A DNA stretch of 64,000 nt from Rheinheimera sp. A13L (GCF_000217935.1 NZ_AFHI01000023.1:62001-126000); one strand, 5' to 3'. Positions 42,742 through 53,250 are shown, counted from the first letter of the stretch. Notes: generated from the sequence alone by a model not told the origin. Translations and numbers: made by a program.

Positions 42742-44952
42742 GTGAACCGTTTTTTCATCGGCGTGATCAGCGGATGTCTATTGTCATTATTTTTACCAAT
42801 AGTGCCAGCCCTTTTGTGGCTTATTTTTTTGTTATCTTTGATCCTGATTTTTTTGTACTACCGTTTACTGTTTTTTACCGGGCTTTGTTGCGCTTTAAGT
42901 CTCTGGTTGTGGCAAGTACAACAGCACCAGTTGCATACGCAGCAGTTACTTAGCTTGTCCGATCCCTGGCTGAAAGGGCAGGTGGTGAGTATCAGACAAC
43001 AAAATGAAGACTTCAGCAGATTTTTATGGCAAATCAATGAAGGGCCACACCAGGGTTATTTGTTACGACTGCGCTGGCAGGAAGCGCCACAGGTCCTGGG
43101 CCAAGGGCAGCACTGGTGGTTTAAAGTACGTTGTAAAGCAATTAGGGCGCCTGCCAATCCAGGCTCTGCTTATGTGGAGGCCAATGCCTATGTGCCCGGC
43201 CTTATTGCCAACTGCATTGTAAAAGATGCGGTCTTGCTGGAGCCTCAATGGGATCACCGTCAGCAGTTGTATCAGCGTTTAAAAGCAAAAATTGGTGATT
43301 TGCCTTCTTTTTCTTTGATCACTGCTTTAACTCTGGGTGAGCGGCCTTTTAGCGATGAACTATGGTTAGGTTTGCAGGCGACAGCACTTGGGCATTTAAT
43401 TTCGATATCCGGTTTTCATATTGGTTTGTTGTTTGGTTGGGTTTATGGCCTGATGCTGTTGCTGGCAAAAATCAATCTGAGCTTGTTAGTCTGCCGCCAG
43501 TGGGCTCCTTTTGTTGCTTTAGCGGCCGCCTGGTATTACAGCTTGCTGGCAGGTTTTGCTATACCTACCTTACGTGCTTTGGTTGCGCTGATCCTGGCTG
43601 TGTACCTGATGCAACAGCACAGGCGTTTAAGTTATAGTCAAAGCTGGTTGTTGGTCTGTGGCTCGCTATTGCTGTTGAACCCTTTGTGGGTGATGAGTAT
43701 CAGCTTTTGGCTGACGGTCTATGCGGTGGCGCTTATTTTTTTGTTTGTCTGGCGTTATCCTTTGCTGGATCATAGCTTTAGGGGCCGAGTTCGCCACGCT
43801 ATTAAGTTTCAGGCGCTGATGACGCTTTTGATGAGTGCGCCTACTTTACTATTTTTCCATGGCATAGCGCCTTTAGCTTTGTTATCCAACCTGATTTTTG
43901 TGCCCTGGTGTTCTTTGCTGGTTATTCCTTATTTACTTATCGCCTTGCTGTTGGAGCTGGTGTTGCCTGCACATGCGGTATGGCACTGGCAACTGGCTGA
44001 TCTGATTTTAGCGCCGCTTTACCATTGGCTTCTGTACGGTGCGGCGATGGACTATTGGTGGCTATTGCCTGCTCAGACGGTTTTTTCTGCGCTTTTGGTG
44101 GCGTTGCTGTTAGTTGCTGTATTTTTCCTGCCAGGTTCTGCCCCCAGATTGCGCTTGAGTTTACTGCTGTTGCCTTTTGTTTTTTTGTTATGGCCCAAAG
44201 GGTCGCAGTGGCAATTACATATGATTGATGTCGGGCAAGGTACAGCTGTGTTGTTGCAAAAAGGCGACAGAGGCCTGCTGTACGATGTTGGGCCTGTGTA
44301 TGGCAGTTTTAATGCAACCCAAGCTTATGTGCTGCCGTATCTGCATTATCAGGGCATACGTCAGCTGGATTATTTAGTTTTAAGCCATGCGGACAGCGAT
44401 CATACAGGTGCTTTTTCTGAAGTACTAAAGGCTTACCCTCAGGTGCGGTTAATTGCTGATTTTCAGACAGGTTATCCGCAGCAGCCTTGTTCAGCTTTGC
44501 CTGCTGCTTATCTGGATGCCAGGCTATGGTCGTTTCAAAGTGCCTACGCAAAGCCGAAAGGCAATGACTCATCCTGCGTGCTTGCTGTAGAGGCCGTCGG
44601 ATGGCGTTTTTTATTAACGGGGGATATCAGCAGCAAAGTGGAAGCAGAGCTGCTCAGTGTTCAGCCTGATTTGAAGACAGATCTGTTGCTGTTGGGCCAT
44701 CATGGCAGCAAGAGCTCAAGCCACCTGCGCTTTTTAGCGCAAGTCCAGCCGTTGTTAGCCCTCAATAGCGCTGCGGCGAACAATGCCTATGGCCATCCGA
44801 GTAAAGAAGTGCGTGCCCGGTTGTCTTTGTTGCAAATTCCGCTGCTAAACACTGCAGACCAGGGCGCTATTCGGATTGAAATAACGGAGCAGCAGCTACA
44901 TATCTGGCCTTACCGGCAGCAGCCTTTGCCATTTTGGCTGCAAAAGCAGTGA
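42742..44952 (+). CDS. comEC: ComEC/Rec2-family DNA uptake channel protein
   Basis: 736 residues from GTG. Order: N-terminal TM helices and a soluble DUF4131-type domain (about 1-165); the competence domain with many helices (about 190-470; ISGFHIGLLFGWVYG contains the conserved S-x-x-H); then a metallo-beta-lactamase-like domain (about 490-720) with MIDVGQGTAVLL, LSHADSDHTGAF (metal ligands) and LLLGHHGSKSSS. ComEC moves single-stranded DNA across the inner membrane during natural transformation. Both the channel and nuclease-like domains look intact. It is followed at once by msbA, a neighbour order common in gammaproteobacteria. Confidence 0.93.
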   Translation: MNRFFIGVISGCLLSLFLPIVPALLWLIFLLSLILIFLYYRLLFFTGLCCALSLWLWQVQQHQLHTQQLLSLSDPWLKGQVVSIRQQNEDFSRFLWQINEGPHQGYLLRLRWQEAPQVLGQGQHWWFKVRCKAIRAPANPGSAYVEANAYVPGLIANCIVKDAVLLEPQWDHRQQLYQRLKAKIGDLPSFSLITALTLGERPFSDELWLGLQATALGHLISISGFHIGLLFGWVYGLMLLLAKINLSLLVCRQWAPFVALAAAWYYSLLAGFAIPTLRALVALILAVYLMQQHRRLSYSQSWLLVCGSLLLLNPLWVMSISFWLTVYAVALIFLFVWRYPLLDHSFRGRVRHAIKFQALMTLLMSAPTLLFFHGIAPLALLSNLIFVPWCSLLVIPYLLIALLLELVLPAHAVWHWQLADLILAPLYHWLLYGAAMDYWWLLPAQTVFSALLVALLLVAVFFLPGSAPRLRLSLLLLPFVFLLWPKGSQWQLHMIDVGQGTAVLLQKGDRGLLYDVGPVYGSFNATQAYVLPYLHYQGIRQLDYLVLSHADSDHTGAFSEVLKAYPQVRLIADFQTGYPQQPCSALPAAYLDARLWSFQSAYAKPKGNDSSCVLAVEAVGWRFLLTGDISSKVEAELLSVQPDLKTDLLLLGHHGSKSSSHLRFLAQVQPLLALNSAAANNAYGHPSKEVRARLSLLQIPLLNTADQGAIRIEITEQQLHIWPYRQQPLPFWLQKQ

Positions 44953-45020
44953 ACAATTGCTGAAAGAGCCGAAACAACAAGGTAGAATGGCGGCGGTTTT
45001 CATATTCTTTGGGGTTAGAT

Positions 45021-46769
45021 TTGTCTTCACAAACAACAGGTTCAATCAGCACTTTTAAACGCCTGCTGCAGTATTTAAAGCCCTATAAAGCCGGGTTTGC
45101 GCTGGCCATGTTGGGTATGGCCGGTTATGCCTGCGTCGACGTGTATTTTATTTCGCAGTTTTCCAGTTTTATCGACAGAGGCATTACCCAAAAAGATATG
45201 AATTACCTGGCCTGGGCGCCGGTTTTTGTAGTGGGTATGTTTTTCCTGCGCGGTGTGTTTCATTTTATTTCCAGTTATTGCTTAACCTGGGCTGGCACTC
45301 ATATAGTCAAAGACTTACGCCAGCAATTATTCCGTCAGATGATCGCCTTACCTGTCAGTTATCATGATAAACATTCGACTGGCGAGCTGATTTCCAAAAT
45401 CACCTACGATGCAGAGCAAATTAAACAAGCCTCCAGTAAAGCGTTGATGGTGCTTATTCACGAAGGTGTTTTTGTTTTAGGTTGTCTGGGCCTGATGTTT
45501 TATAACAGCTGGCAGTTGTCGCTTATTTTTCTGGTGATAGCGCCAGTGATCGCCGTGATCGTGACTCAAGTGTCAAAACGCTTTCGCAAAATCAGTAGCA
45601 ATATGCAAAATGCCATGGGCGATGTGACTACCAGTTCAGAGCAAATGCTGAATGGTCATAAAGTGATTTTATCCTTTGGTTCTGCCGGGCTGGAAAACGC
45701 CAGATTTAAAGCTGTGAATAATCGTAACCGCCAGTTGGATGTCAAAATGGAAGCGACCCGTTCCATCAGTGTATCGCTGGTGCAGCTGATCGCTTCTTTT
45801 GCTTTGGCTTTTGTGATTTATCTGGCCAGCTTCCCGGCCATGCTCGATACCTTAACCCCTGGTACTTTCAGCGAAATTCTGGCCGCCATGATGCTGTTGT
45901 TGAAACCGCTTAAACAGCTGACGACAGTGAACAGTGATTTCCAGCGTGGTATGGCTGCTGCCACTAATGTGTTTCTAGTGTTGGATGAAAAACCAGAGCA
46001 GGACACCGGCACTATCGAGCTTGGGCAGGTAAAAGGCGCCATTGAAATAAAGAACTTAAGCTTTAACTATCCTGGTCATGAAAAACAGGTGTTAAAACAG
46101 ATCAATATCAAAGTGGAACCTGGCCAGACTGTGGCTTTAGTGGGTCGCTCCGGCAGCGGTAAAACTACTATTTCCAACTTATTGCCGCGCTTTTATGAAA
46201 TAACACAAGGTGAAATTCTGCTGGATGGCATCAATGCCAAAGACTGCACGCTGGACTCACTACGTGGACAAATGGCTGTGGTCTCGCAGCAGGTGGTACT
46301 GTTTAACGACACCATCGCCAATAATATCGCTTATGGTTATCGTGGTGAATTAAGTCGCGAGCATTTAATTAACGTGGCGGAAAAAGCTCATGTGATGGAG
46401 TTTGTCAACCAGATGCCACAAGGGCTGGATACAGAAATTGGCGAAAATGGTGTGACTTTATCCGGTGGTCAACGCCAGCGTATAGCCATAGCCAGAGCTT
46501 TATTACGTCAGGCTCCTTTACTTATTCTGGATGAAGCCACTTCAGCTTTGGATACCGAATCAGAGCGTAAAATACAGGGGGCTTTAGAAGAGTTGTTTAA
46601 AGGCCGTACCAGTATTGTCATAGCACACCGTTTATCTACTATTGAAAATGCTGACCAGATTTTAGTGATGGATCAGGGCCAGATCGTAGAGCAGGGCACT
46701 CATCAGTCTTTGCTGGCGCAAAATGGCTACTATGCTCAGCTGTATAAAATGCAATTTAGCGAGGTCTGA
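45021..46769 (+). CDS. msbA: Lipid A/phospholipid flippase MsbA
   Basis: The reading frame has no early ATG; both usable starts are TTG (45009 and 45021). TTG 45021 is preferred because GGGGT lies five bases upstream and the product is 582 residues, the length of E. coli MsbA. It has six membrane helices (about 20-310) followed by the ABC domain with GRSGSGKTT, LSGGQRQRIAIARAL, LLILDEATSALDTES and VIAHRLST. It flips the lipid A core across the inner membrane. Its TGA overlaps the lpxK ATG, making the pair one operon. Confidence 0.95.
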   Translation: MSSQTTGSISTFKRLLQYLKPYKAGFALAMLGMAGYACVDVYFISQFSSFIDRGITQKDMNYLAWAPVFVVGMFFLRGVFHFISSYCLTWAGTHIVKDLRQQLFRQMIALPVSYHDKHSTGELISKITYDAEQIKQASSKALMVLIHEGVFVLGCLGLMFYNSWQLSLIFLVIAPVIAVIVTQVSKRFRKISSNMQNAMGDVTTSSEQMLNGHKVILSFGSAGLENARFKAVNNRNRQLDVKMEATRSISVSLVQLIASFALAFVIYLASFPAMLDTLTPGTFSEILAAMMLLLKPLKQLTTVNSDFQRGMAAATNVFLVLDEKPEQDTGTIELGQVKGAIEIKNLSFNYPGHEKQVLKQINIKVEPGQTVALVGRSGSGKTTISNLLPRFYEITQGEILLDGINAKDCTLDSLRGQMAVVSQQVVLFNDTIANNIAYGYRGELSREHLINVAEKAHVMEFVNQMPQGLDTEIGENGVTLSGGQRQRIAIARALLRQAPLLILDEATSALDTESERKIQGALEELFKGRTSIVIAHRLSTIENADQILVMDQGQIVEQGTHQSLLAQNGYYAQLYKMQFSEV

Positions 46770-47734
46770 TGAACTGGTGGGAGCGCGGCTGGTATAAACA
46801 GCATCCTTTTACACTGTTGTTTTGGCCTTTGAGTTTGTTGTATCGGCTGGTGGCTGTTATTCGCCGTGTTGGTTATCAGCGCAGCTGGTTTCAATCTTTT
46901 GCTGTGGAAAAACCAGTTGTTATTGTCGGTAATATTTCAGTTGGAGGCACAGGCAAAACCCCTTTTACCCTTTGGCTCTGTCAGTTTTTAACAGTACAGG
47001 GGTTTACTCCTGGTATTGTCAGCCGGGGTTATGGTGCCCGTATCACCGAACCTGTGCGGGTTACTTCTTTGCATTTAGCCGCTGATGTGGGTGACGAACC
47101 TTTGTTATTAGCAGGTAAAAGCGGTTGTCCTGTGGTGGTCTGTCCGGATCGTGTTGCCGCAGCACAATATCTGCTCGCTACCACGGATTGCGATATTGTC
47201 ATTAGCGATGATGGTTTGCAGCATTACAGACTACAACGTGATTTGGAGTTAGTGCTGATTGATGGTCAGCGTGGACTGGGTAATCAGCAGTTATTGCCAG
47301 CAGGACCTTTGCGTGAACCAGTATCACGTTTACAAAGTGTCGATGCGGTTATTGTAAATAGCGGCGAATTCCAGTCCGCTCAGTATAAAATGGCGTTACA
47401 ACCTGTTACTCCTGTTGCTTTGGATGGTCAAACGGCATGGCAACAGCAGGCAGTGACTTTAGTGGCAGCTATAGGCAATCCACAACGTTTTGTTGATACG
47501 GTAAAAAGCTTTGGTATTGAGATTAAAAGCACAGAGTTTTTCCGCGATCATTATGCTTTTGATGAACAAACCTTAGCGGGCATTGAAGGCCCACTATTGA
47601 TGACTGAAAAAGATGCGGTCAAATGCCGGGCTTTTGCCAAACCCAATTGGTATTACCTGCCGGTCGAAGCTCAATTACCGGATGAATTTAAATTCTGGTT
47701 GCAGCAACAGCTGAACCAATGGAGAGATAACTAA
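46769..47734 (+). CDS. lpxK: Tetraacyldisaccharide 4'-kinase LpxK
   Basis: 321 residues. An N-terminal membrane anchor (about 15-30) precedes the P-loop [11 protein letters not shown] (54-64). The family segment SRGYGARI, the [10 protein letters not shown] stretch and [19 protein letters not shown] are all conserved. It phosphorylates the 4' position of the lipid A precursor at the inner-membrane surface. It overlaps msbA by one base (TGATG) and the next gene in the same way (TAATG). Confidence 0.96.
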   Translation: MNWWERGWYKQHPFTLLFWPLSLLYRLVAVIRRVGYQRSWFQSFAVEKPVVIVGNISVGGTGKTPFTLWLCQFLTVQGFTPGIVSRGYGARITEPVRVTSLHLAADVGDEPLLLAGKSGCPVVVCPDRVAAAQYLLATTDCDIVISDDGLQHYRLQRDLELVLIDGQRGLGNQQLLPAGPLREPVSRLQSVDAVIVNSGEFQSAQYKMALQPVTPVALDGQTAWQQQAVTLVAAIGNPQRFVDTVKSFGIEIKSTEFFRDHYAFDEQTLAGIEGPLLMTEKDAVKCRAFAKPNWYYLPVEAQLPDEFKFWLQQQLNQWRDN

Positions 47735-47931
47735 TGGCTTTAAATATCGCCTTACTGGACATCATTGCTTGTCCACTTTGTAAAAACAAACTGAAACTGG
47801 ACAAAGAAAAGCAGGAGCTGATTTGCACTGCAGACCGTCTGGCGTATCCGGTGAAACAACATATTCCGGTGCTGTTAAGTTCAGAAGCCCGCACTTTAAG
47901 TCTGGATGAGGCTGAGAAATGGCGCTCCTGA
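47734..47931 (+). CDS. Trm112-family small zinc-ribbon-like protein
   Basis: 65 residues. [25 protein letters not shown] carries the C-x2-C pair and a third Cys, and [16 protein letters not shown] is the family-typical ending (usually YPI-x-x-GIPVLL). Homologues (YcaR in E. coli) always sit between lpxK and kdsB, as here. Its biochemical role in bacteria is unsettled; it may help an unidentified methyltransferase or the LPS enzymes. Confidence 0.92.
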   Translation: MALNIALLDIIACPLCKNKLKLDKEKQELICTADRLAYPVKQHIPVLLSSEARTLSLDEAEKWRS

Positions 47932-48698
47932 ACGAAGCTATGAATACTTCAGGTTTTCTGGTTGTTATTCCGGCCCGTTACGCCAGCAGTCGTTTACCTG
48001 GCAAACCTCTGGCCGATATTGCTGGCCAAAGTATGATTGAGCGGGTGTACCGTCAGGCCATTAAAAGTGGAGCTGAGCGGGTTGTTATAGCCACTGACGA
48101 TGTCCGGGTGCAGCAACTGTGTGAAGGCTTTGGTGCCGAAGTTTGTATGACCAGCCCAGCACATAATTCAGGCACCGAGCGACTGGCCGAAGTGGTGTCT
48201 TTATTAGGTTTGGCCGATGATACTGTGGTGGTGAATGTGCAGGGCGATGAGCCTTTTATTCCGCCAGCTATTATCCGTCAGGTGGCAGAGAATTTAGCCA
48301 GTCAAAGCAAAGCGCGTATGGCGACTTTATCTGTGCCTATCGAACATCAGGATGAAGTGCAAAATCCGAATGTGGTGAAAGTACAAAGCGACAAAAATGG
48401 CTATGCTTTGTATTTCAGCCGCTCTGTGATCCCTTTTGATCGCGATAAAAATTTTACTGCGGCTCTGGCTGATATTTATCGCCGTCATATCGGCATTTAC
48501 GCTTATCGTGCTGGTTTTATTAAAGATTATGTCAGTTGGCCAGCATCACAGCTGGAACAGATTGAATGCTTAGAGCAGCTTAGAGTCTTGTGGCAAGGCG
48601 AAGCTATTCATGTAGCGACTGCGCTGGAAACGCCTGCAGTGGGCGTAGATACGCCTGAAGATTTAGAACGCGCCCGTCTGGTTGCGGCAGCTTTATAA
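47919..48698 (+). CDS. kdsB: 3-deoxy-manno-octulosonate cytidylyltransferase (CMP-Kdo synthetase)
   Basis: 259 residues as annotated; the alternative start ATG 47940 (252 residues) is closer to the E. coli length, but the first ATG has the better SD (GAGG). The nucleotide-binding start [30 protein letters not shown] and NVVKVQ are all typical. [14 protein letters not shown] and [18 protein letters not shown] complete the match. It activates Kdo as CMP-Kdo for LPS inner-core synthesis in the cytoplasm. It overlaps the upstream gene by 13 nt (or follows it by 8 nt with the later start). Confidence 0.95.
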   Translation: MALLNEAMNTSGFLVVIPARYASSRLPGKPLADIAGQSMIERVYRQAIKSGAERVVIATDDVRVQQLCEGFGAEVCMTSPAHNSGTERLAEVVSLLGLADDTVVVNVQGDEPFIPPAIIRQVAENLASQSKARMATLSVPIEHQDEVQNPNVVKVQSDKNGYALYFSRSVIPFDRDKNFTAALADIYRRHIGIYAYRAGFIKDYVSWPASQLEQIECLEQLRVLWQGEAIHVATALETPAVGVDTPEDLERARLVAAAL

Positions 48699-49406
48699 AT
48701 GTCATTGAAGCTGGTATTGGATCATGTCGATTTTCTGGTGTTGGATAAACCTTCCGGCAGCAGTTTTCATTCCGAGTTTGAACCAGGAGTAGTGGCTTTG
48801 GCGGAAGCTCAGTTTGGGCTGAAGCTCTATGCTGTGCATCGTTTAGACAAAGGCACTTCAGGTTTATTGCTGCTGGCTAAAAGTAGCGAAGCGGCTGCTT
48901 TATTGTCGGAATTGTTTTTAAACCAGCAGATCCAAAAGTTTTATCTGGCGCTGACTGATCAAAAACCAAAGAAGAAACAAGGCTGGGTCAAAGGCGATAT
49001 GGTGCAGGCGCGTCGTTCGGCCTGGAAATTGACCAGTAGGTTAACGAATCCAGCGGTCAGTTATTTTGTCTCGGCTTTTTATGAGGTGGAAGGGCGCAGA
49101 GCTTTTCTGGTCAAGCCTTTTACCGGTAAAACTCATCAGGTGCGTGTTGCTTTAAAAAGTGTCAGCGCCGCTATTCTTGGGGATGAGTTGTATCAGGGCA
49201 CAGTGGCAGATCGTCTTTATCTGCATGCTTATGCGCTGTATTTTAGCTGGCGTGGCACTGACATTAAGCTGGTGTTGCCTCCATCTGATGGCACAGAGTT
49301 TTTATCGCCATCCTTGTTGCAGCACCTGAATCAGCATTGGGCAGAACCTGCATTGCTGGATTGGCCTTCTTATCAAAAACCAACAACCTCTAAAGTTGTT
49401 GAGTAA
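48699..49406 (+). CDS. RluA-family pseudouridine synthase
   Basis: 235 residues. YAVHRLDKGTSGLLLLAKS contains the catalytic aspartate Asp50 and the family HRLD motif. FTGKTHQVRVALKS and ILGDELYQG follow, as does LYLHAYALYF. It has no S4 domain, so it belongs to the short RluA-like group (TIGR01621 type). It isomerises uridine in RNA, but whether rRNA or tRNA cannot be told. The ATG follows the kdsB stop with no gap, so it belongs to the LPS operon transcript. Confidence 0.9.
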   Translation: MSLKLVLDHVDFLVLDKPSGSSFHSEFEPGVVALAEAQFGLKLYAVHRLDKGTSGLLLLAKSSEAAALLSELFLNQQIQKFYLALTDQKPKKKQGWVKGDMVQARRSAWKLTSRLTNPAVSYFVSAFYEVEGRRAFLVKPFTGKTHQVRVALKSVSAAILGDELYQGTVADRLYLHAYALYFSWRGTDIKLVLPPSDGTEFLSPSLLQHLNQHWAEPALLDWPSYQKPTTSKVVE

Positions 49407-49419
49407 AAGAGTAATTTAC

Positions 49420-50205
49420 GTGTCCGATTATTTATTACGTTTTGCCGGCATAGGCCGTTTGTATGGCACCAAAGCGCTGGATGCGTTTCAGAAGGCTCAT
49501 GTTTGTGTGGTGGGCATTGGTGGTGTTGGCAGCTGGGCTGCTGAAGCTTTGGCTCGCTCAGGTATAGGCGAAATTACCCTGATTGATTTGGATGATATTT
49601 GCATCAGCAACACCAACAGGCAGCTGCATGCCTTGTCGGGCAGCATAGGCAAAGACAAAGTGGCGGTGATGGCAGAGCGGATTAAAGCTATTAATCCGGA
49701 TTGTGTTGTGCATCAGGTGGAAGACTTTGTCAGTTCTGACAATTTATTTGAGTTGATGAGCACCGATTTTGACTATGTGGTGGATTGCATTGATTCCATC
49801 AAAGCTAAAGTCGCGCTTATAGCGCACTGCAAACGTAATAAAATTGCGATAGTGACAGTAGGTGGGGCTGGCGGGCAGGTGGATCCCACTCAAATTCAGC
49901 TGGCCGACTTAAGCCAGACAGTCTACGACCCGTTATTATCCAAAGTTCGTAATACATTGCGCCGCGACTACAACTATAGTCGTAACCCCAAACGACGTTT
50001 TGGTATAGATGCTGTGTATTCCACTGAGCAGTTGGTCTATCCGAAAGGCGATGGCACTGTTTGTCAGACCAAACCTGAACTGGATGGCCCTATGCGTTTA
50101 GATTGCAGCGGCGGTTTTGGTGCTGTCACTGTAGTAACAGGCACCTTTGCTTTTGTTGCTGTATCAAAAGTGCTGAAAAAGCTGGCGGAAAAAGCGAATA
50201 AATGA
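49420..50205 (+). CDS. tcdA: tRNA threonylcarbamoyladenosine dehydratase TcdA (CsdL)
   Basis: The start is most likely GTG 49420 (261 residues); a TTG at 49396 is a longer option overlapping the previous gene. The ThiF/E1-like fold shows VVGIGGVGSWAAEALARSGIG (the ATP-binding glycine loop), LDDICISNTNRQLHAL, and VVDCIDSIKAKVALIAHC. VTVGGAGGQVDPTQIQ follows. It cyclises t6A37 in tRNA to ct6A using ATP. The CsdE/CsdA sulfur-transfer genes lie next to it, convergently, which matches the known CsdA-CsdE-CsdL partnership. Confidence 0.94.
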   Translation: MSDYLLRFAGIGRLYGTKALDAFQKAHVCVVGIGGVGSWAAEALARSGIGEITLIDLDDICISNTNRQLHALSGSIGKDKVAVMAERIKAINPDCVVHQVEDFVSSDNLFELMSTDFDYVVDCIDSIKAKVALIAHCKRNKIAIVTVGGAGGQVDPTQIQLADLSQTVYDPLLSKVRNTLRRDYNYSRNPKRRFGIDAVYSTEQLVYPKGDGTVCQTKPELDGPMRLDCSGGFGAVTVVTGTFAFVAVSKVLKKLAEKANK

Positions 50206-50213
50206 AATTAGAA

Positions 50214-50654
50214 TCAGATCACATTTTTAATTTTAGTTAACACTGCCAGCAGACCGTTGCTGCGGGAGGGGCTGATATTTTGTTGCAGCTGCAATTCGTT
50301 TAGTAATAACTCTGGTGACGCCCTGGCGAACTCTTCTGCGGTTAAACCATTCACTTGGGCTAAAATCAGAATAATTAAGCCTTTGACAATGCGGGCATCG
50401 CTGTCGAAGGCCCAGAAATGCTGTGTTGTAACAGGGTCCTGATAATGCAGCAGCCAGGCTTTGCTTTCGCAGCCCTGAACCAAAAACTCATCTCTGTGCC
50501 CGTCACTGTCAAAAACAGGTAATGCTTTGCCCAGCGTCATTAAAATTCTGTATCTGCTTTGCCAGTCTTTCAACTGACGTAATTCCGGCAGTTGTGTATC
50601 GTAAATATTTTTTAGCGCAGCAGCAGTTTCTGTAAAGATATCTGGTCGGATCAT
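50214..50654 (-). CDS. csdE: SufE-family sulfur acceptor CsdE
   Basis: 146 residues. FLVQGCESKAWLL places the sulfur-accepting cysteine at Cys62, equal to the CsdE/SufE active cysteine. Also present are FDSDARIVKGLIILILAQVNGLT and the C-terminal GLLAVLTKIK. It accepts persulfide from CsdA and passes it on, possibly to TcdA. It overlaps csdA by 4 nt (ATGA). It has no signal or membrane segment. Confidence 0.93.
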   Translation of the reverse strand: MIRPDIFTETAAALKNIYDTQLPELRQLKDWQSRYRILMTLGKALPVFDSDGHRDEFLVQGCESKAWLLHYQDPVTTQHFWAFDSDARIVKGLIILILAQVNGLTAEEFARASPELLLNELQLQQNISPSRSNGLLAVLTKIKNVI

Positions 50655-51874
50655 TCAGTAAGTAACTCCACTGCAGTAGCTAAAGCGGTCAAAGTTCGGT
50701 CAATTTCGTCGAAACTGTTGTAACAGGCAAAAGAAAATCGCACAGAGCCTTTGCTATTGAGTGCCTGAAATAACGGCATAGCGCAGTGAGTTCCGGCCCG
50801 AACAGCGATCTTTTGTTGGTCTAACAAGGTAGCCAGGTCGGCAGGGTGCTCATTTTTCAGGTTGAGTGCCACTATTCCTGCGTTGGTTGTCGGACCAGAT
50901 AGCAGTTCAAGGCCAGGAATTTGTCGACAACCCTCATAAAAACGTTGTACCAGCGCTTTTTTATGGTGCTGCATCGCGGCTATATCCTGCTGTTGCAGCC
51001 ACAAAATAGCAGCACCAAGGCCAATAGCACCTGCCATATTGGGCGTGCCAGCTTCTAATCGGTAGGGTAAATCGTTCCAGCTGCTCTGTGAAAAACTCAC
51101 AGTTTTAATCATTTCGCCACCACCAAGTAGCGGGCGCAGCAACTCTAGATACTCTGTTTTACCATACAAAACGCCAATTCCCGTTGGCCCATAGAGCTTG
51201 TGACCGGAGAACAGATAAAAATCCAGATCCAGGGCCTGTACATCAACTTTTTCCCAGACAATGCCCTGAGCGCCGTCCAGCACCACAATAGCGCCGGCAG
51301 CCTTGGCCAGTCGCGCTATGTCTGCTATTGGCTGAATATGCCCCAGCGCATTGGATACATGGCTGATACTGACCACTTTGGGCTTAAGCTTTAATAATTC
51401 TGCAAAGGCAGACAGGTCAAAACGATGGTCTGCCGTCAAAGGCACGACGTCCAACTCCACACCAAAAGGCAGCGCATGAATATGCCATGGCACTATATTG
51501 GCGTGATGTTCCATAGTTGAAATTAATACACGATCGCCAGACTGCAAAACAGGCCCCATCAGACCAAAAACCAACTGATTAAAACCTGCTGTGGTGCCAC
51601 TGGTCCAGATAATTTCATGGGAAGAACGCGCATTTAGAAACTGTGCAACAATGGTTCTGGCCGCTTCAAAGGCGGCAGTAGCCTGTTGGCTTAAGCCATG
51701 GGCTGAGCGATGCACATTACTGTTTTGCGCACAGTAAAACTGATTCATTGCATCAAAAACGGCTTGAGGTTTATGCAAAGTGGCAGCGTTATCCAGATAA
51801 ATCCAATCCGGATGAGCGGTAAAAAATGGGAATTGTTGCCGTAAAGCGGGAAGATCGAAGTTCAAGGTTGCCAA
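50651..51874 (-). CDS. csdA: Cysteine desulfurase CsdA/SufS type
   Basis: 407 residues, type II aminotransferase-fold desulfurase. The PLP lysine is Lys226 in FSGHKLYGPTG, the aspartate for the PLP nitrogen lies in VVLDGAQG, and the catalytic cysteine is Cys364 in RAGTHCAMP. It removes sulfur from cysteine as an enzyme persulfide. The neighbouring csdE and tcdA mark it as CsdA, not a Suf-operon SufS. Confidence 0.94.
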   Translation of the reverse strand: MATLNFDLPALRQQFPFFTAHPDWIYLDNAATLHKPQAVFDAMNQFYCAQNSNVHRSAHGLSQQATAAFEAARTIVAQFLNARSSHEIIWTSGTTAGFNQLVFGLMGPVLQSGDRVLISTMEHHANIVPWHIHALPFGVELDVVPLTADHRFDLSAFAELLKLKPKVVSISHVSNALGHIQPIADIARLAKAAGAIVVLDGAQGIVWEKVDVQALDLDFYLFSGHKLYGPTGIGVLYGKTEYLELLRPLLGGGEMIKTVSFSQSSWNDLPYRLEAGTPNMAGAIGLGAAILWLQQQDIAAMQHHKKALVQRFYEGCRQIPGLELLSGPTTNAGIVALNLKNEHPADLATLLDQQKIAVRAGTHCAMPLFQALNSKGSVRFSFACYNSFDEIDRTLTALATAVELLTE

Positions 51875-51894
51875 CCTAAAGCAAAAACAAATGA

Positions 51895-51916
51895 GGCCGG
51901 ATCATAACATCCGGCC
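51895..51916 (-). terminator. Intrinsic terminator of gltA
   Basis: GGCCGGAT (51895-51902) pairs perfectly with ATCCGGCC (51909-51916) around CATAAC, 11 nt past the gltA stop; T-rich sequence follows on the minus strand. Confidence 0.85.
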
Positions 51917-51927
51917 CCATTAGCAGG

Positions 51928-53205
51928 TTAGGCTTTTTTGTAGTCGCGCTTCGTATAGCCGGTGTACAGCTGACGCGGACGACCAATTTTGTGGCCTTTG
52001 TCGGACAACATTTCGTCCCAGTGAGAGATCCAGCCGACAGTACGTGACATAGCAAAAATCACAGTAAACATGCTGGTTGGAATACCAATGGCTTTTAAAA
52101 TGATGCCTGAGTAGAAATCGACGTTTGGATACAATTTCTTCTCGATGAAGTACGGGTCTGACAGCGCAATACGCTCCAGTTCCATTGCTACATCCAGCAG
52201 AGGATCCTTGATGTTCAGCTCTTTTAACACATCGTGACAGGTTTCACGCATCACTTTGGCGCGAGGGTCAAAGTTTTTGTAAACGCGGTGACCAAAGCCC
52301 ATCAGACGGAAACTGTCGTTTTTGTCTTTAGCGCGAGCCACAAACTCAGGAATACGGTCTACAGAACCGATTTCCTGTAACATTTTTAAGCAAGCTTCGT
52401 TGGCGCCGCCATGTGCAGGACCCCATAAAGAAGCTACGCCAGCAGCTATACAAGCGTATGGGTTTGCGCCTGAAGAACCGGCCAAACGTACAGTAGAAGT
52501 TGAAGCGTTTTGTTCATGGTCTGCATGCAGCATAAAAATGCGGTCCATTGCCTTAGCAACAATAGGACTGACTTTGTAATCTTCAGCTGGTACAGAGAAC
52601 ATCATATGCAGGAAGTTTTCTGCATAAGTTAAGTCATTGCGTGGGTACACAAAAGGCTGACCTACAGTGTACTTATACGCCATGGCAGAGATAGTAGGTA
52701 ACTTGGCAATTAAGCGGTGGGCACTGCGTTTACGCTGAGCCGGGTCGTTAATGTCCAGGTCTGAGTGATAGAATGAAGAAAGCGCGCCTACTACACCACA
52801 GAGCATAGCCATAGGGTGAGCATCAACACGGAAGCCCTGGAAAAATGAGGCGATTTTCTCATGCACCATGGTGTGACGCGTGATGGTATGCACAAAGTCT
52901 TCGTACTTTTCTTTGCCTGGTAATTCGCCTTCCAGTAATAAATAACAGGTTTCCAGATAATCTGAATGTTCTGCTAATTGCTCAATTGGGTAACCCCGGT
53001 GTAACAACACGCCATTGTCACCATCGATATAGGTGATTTTTGATTCGCATGAGCCCGTGGCCATAAAGCCCGGATCGAAGGTGAAGTATCCTTGCTGACC
53101 TAAAGCACGAACATCAATAACATCAGTGCCTGCAGTGCCAGAATAGATAGGAAGTTCAAATGGTGCCTGTCCTTCGATCTGCACGACAGCTTTTTTATCT
53201 GCCAT
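51928..53205 (-). CDS. gltA: Citrate synthase (type II)
   Basis: 425 residues, the length of hexameric, NADH-sensitive type II enzymes (E. coli 427). The N-terminal beta region ([29 protein letters not shown]) is typical for this type. Active-site histidines occur in [13 protein letters not shown] and [15 protein letters not shown], and the aspartate in [10 protein letters not shown]. It condenses acetyl-CoA with oxaloacetate at the entry of the TCA cycle. It is divergent from sdhC across 369 bp that holds both promoters. Confidence 0.97.
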   Translation of the reverse strand: MADKKAVVQIEGQAPFELPIYSGTAGTDVIDVRALGQQGYFTFDPGFMATGSCESKITYIDGDNGVLLHRGYPIEQLAEHSDYLETCYLLLEGELPGKEKYEDFVHTITRHTMVHEKIASFFQGFRVDAHPMAMLCGVVGALSSFYHSDLDINDPAQRKRSAHRLIAKLPTISAMAYKYTVGQPFVYPRNDLTYAENFLHMMFSVPAEDYKVSPIVAKAMDRIFMLHADHEQNASTSTVRLAGSSGANPYACIAAGVASLWGPAHGGANEACLKMLQEIGSVDRIPEFVARAKDKNDSFRLMGFGHRVYKNFDPRAKVMRETCHDVLKELNIKDPLLDVAMELERIALSDPYFIEKKLYPNVDFYSGIILKAIGIPTSMFTVIFAMSRTVGWISHWDEMLSDKGHKIGRPRQLYTGYTKRDYKKA

Positions 53206-53250
53206 TGGATTTCTCCTGTTGTTTTAATTGGGTTAAACCTTTTCGCACCT

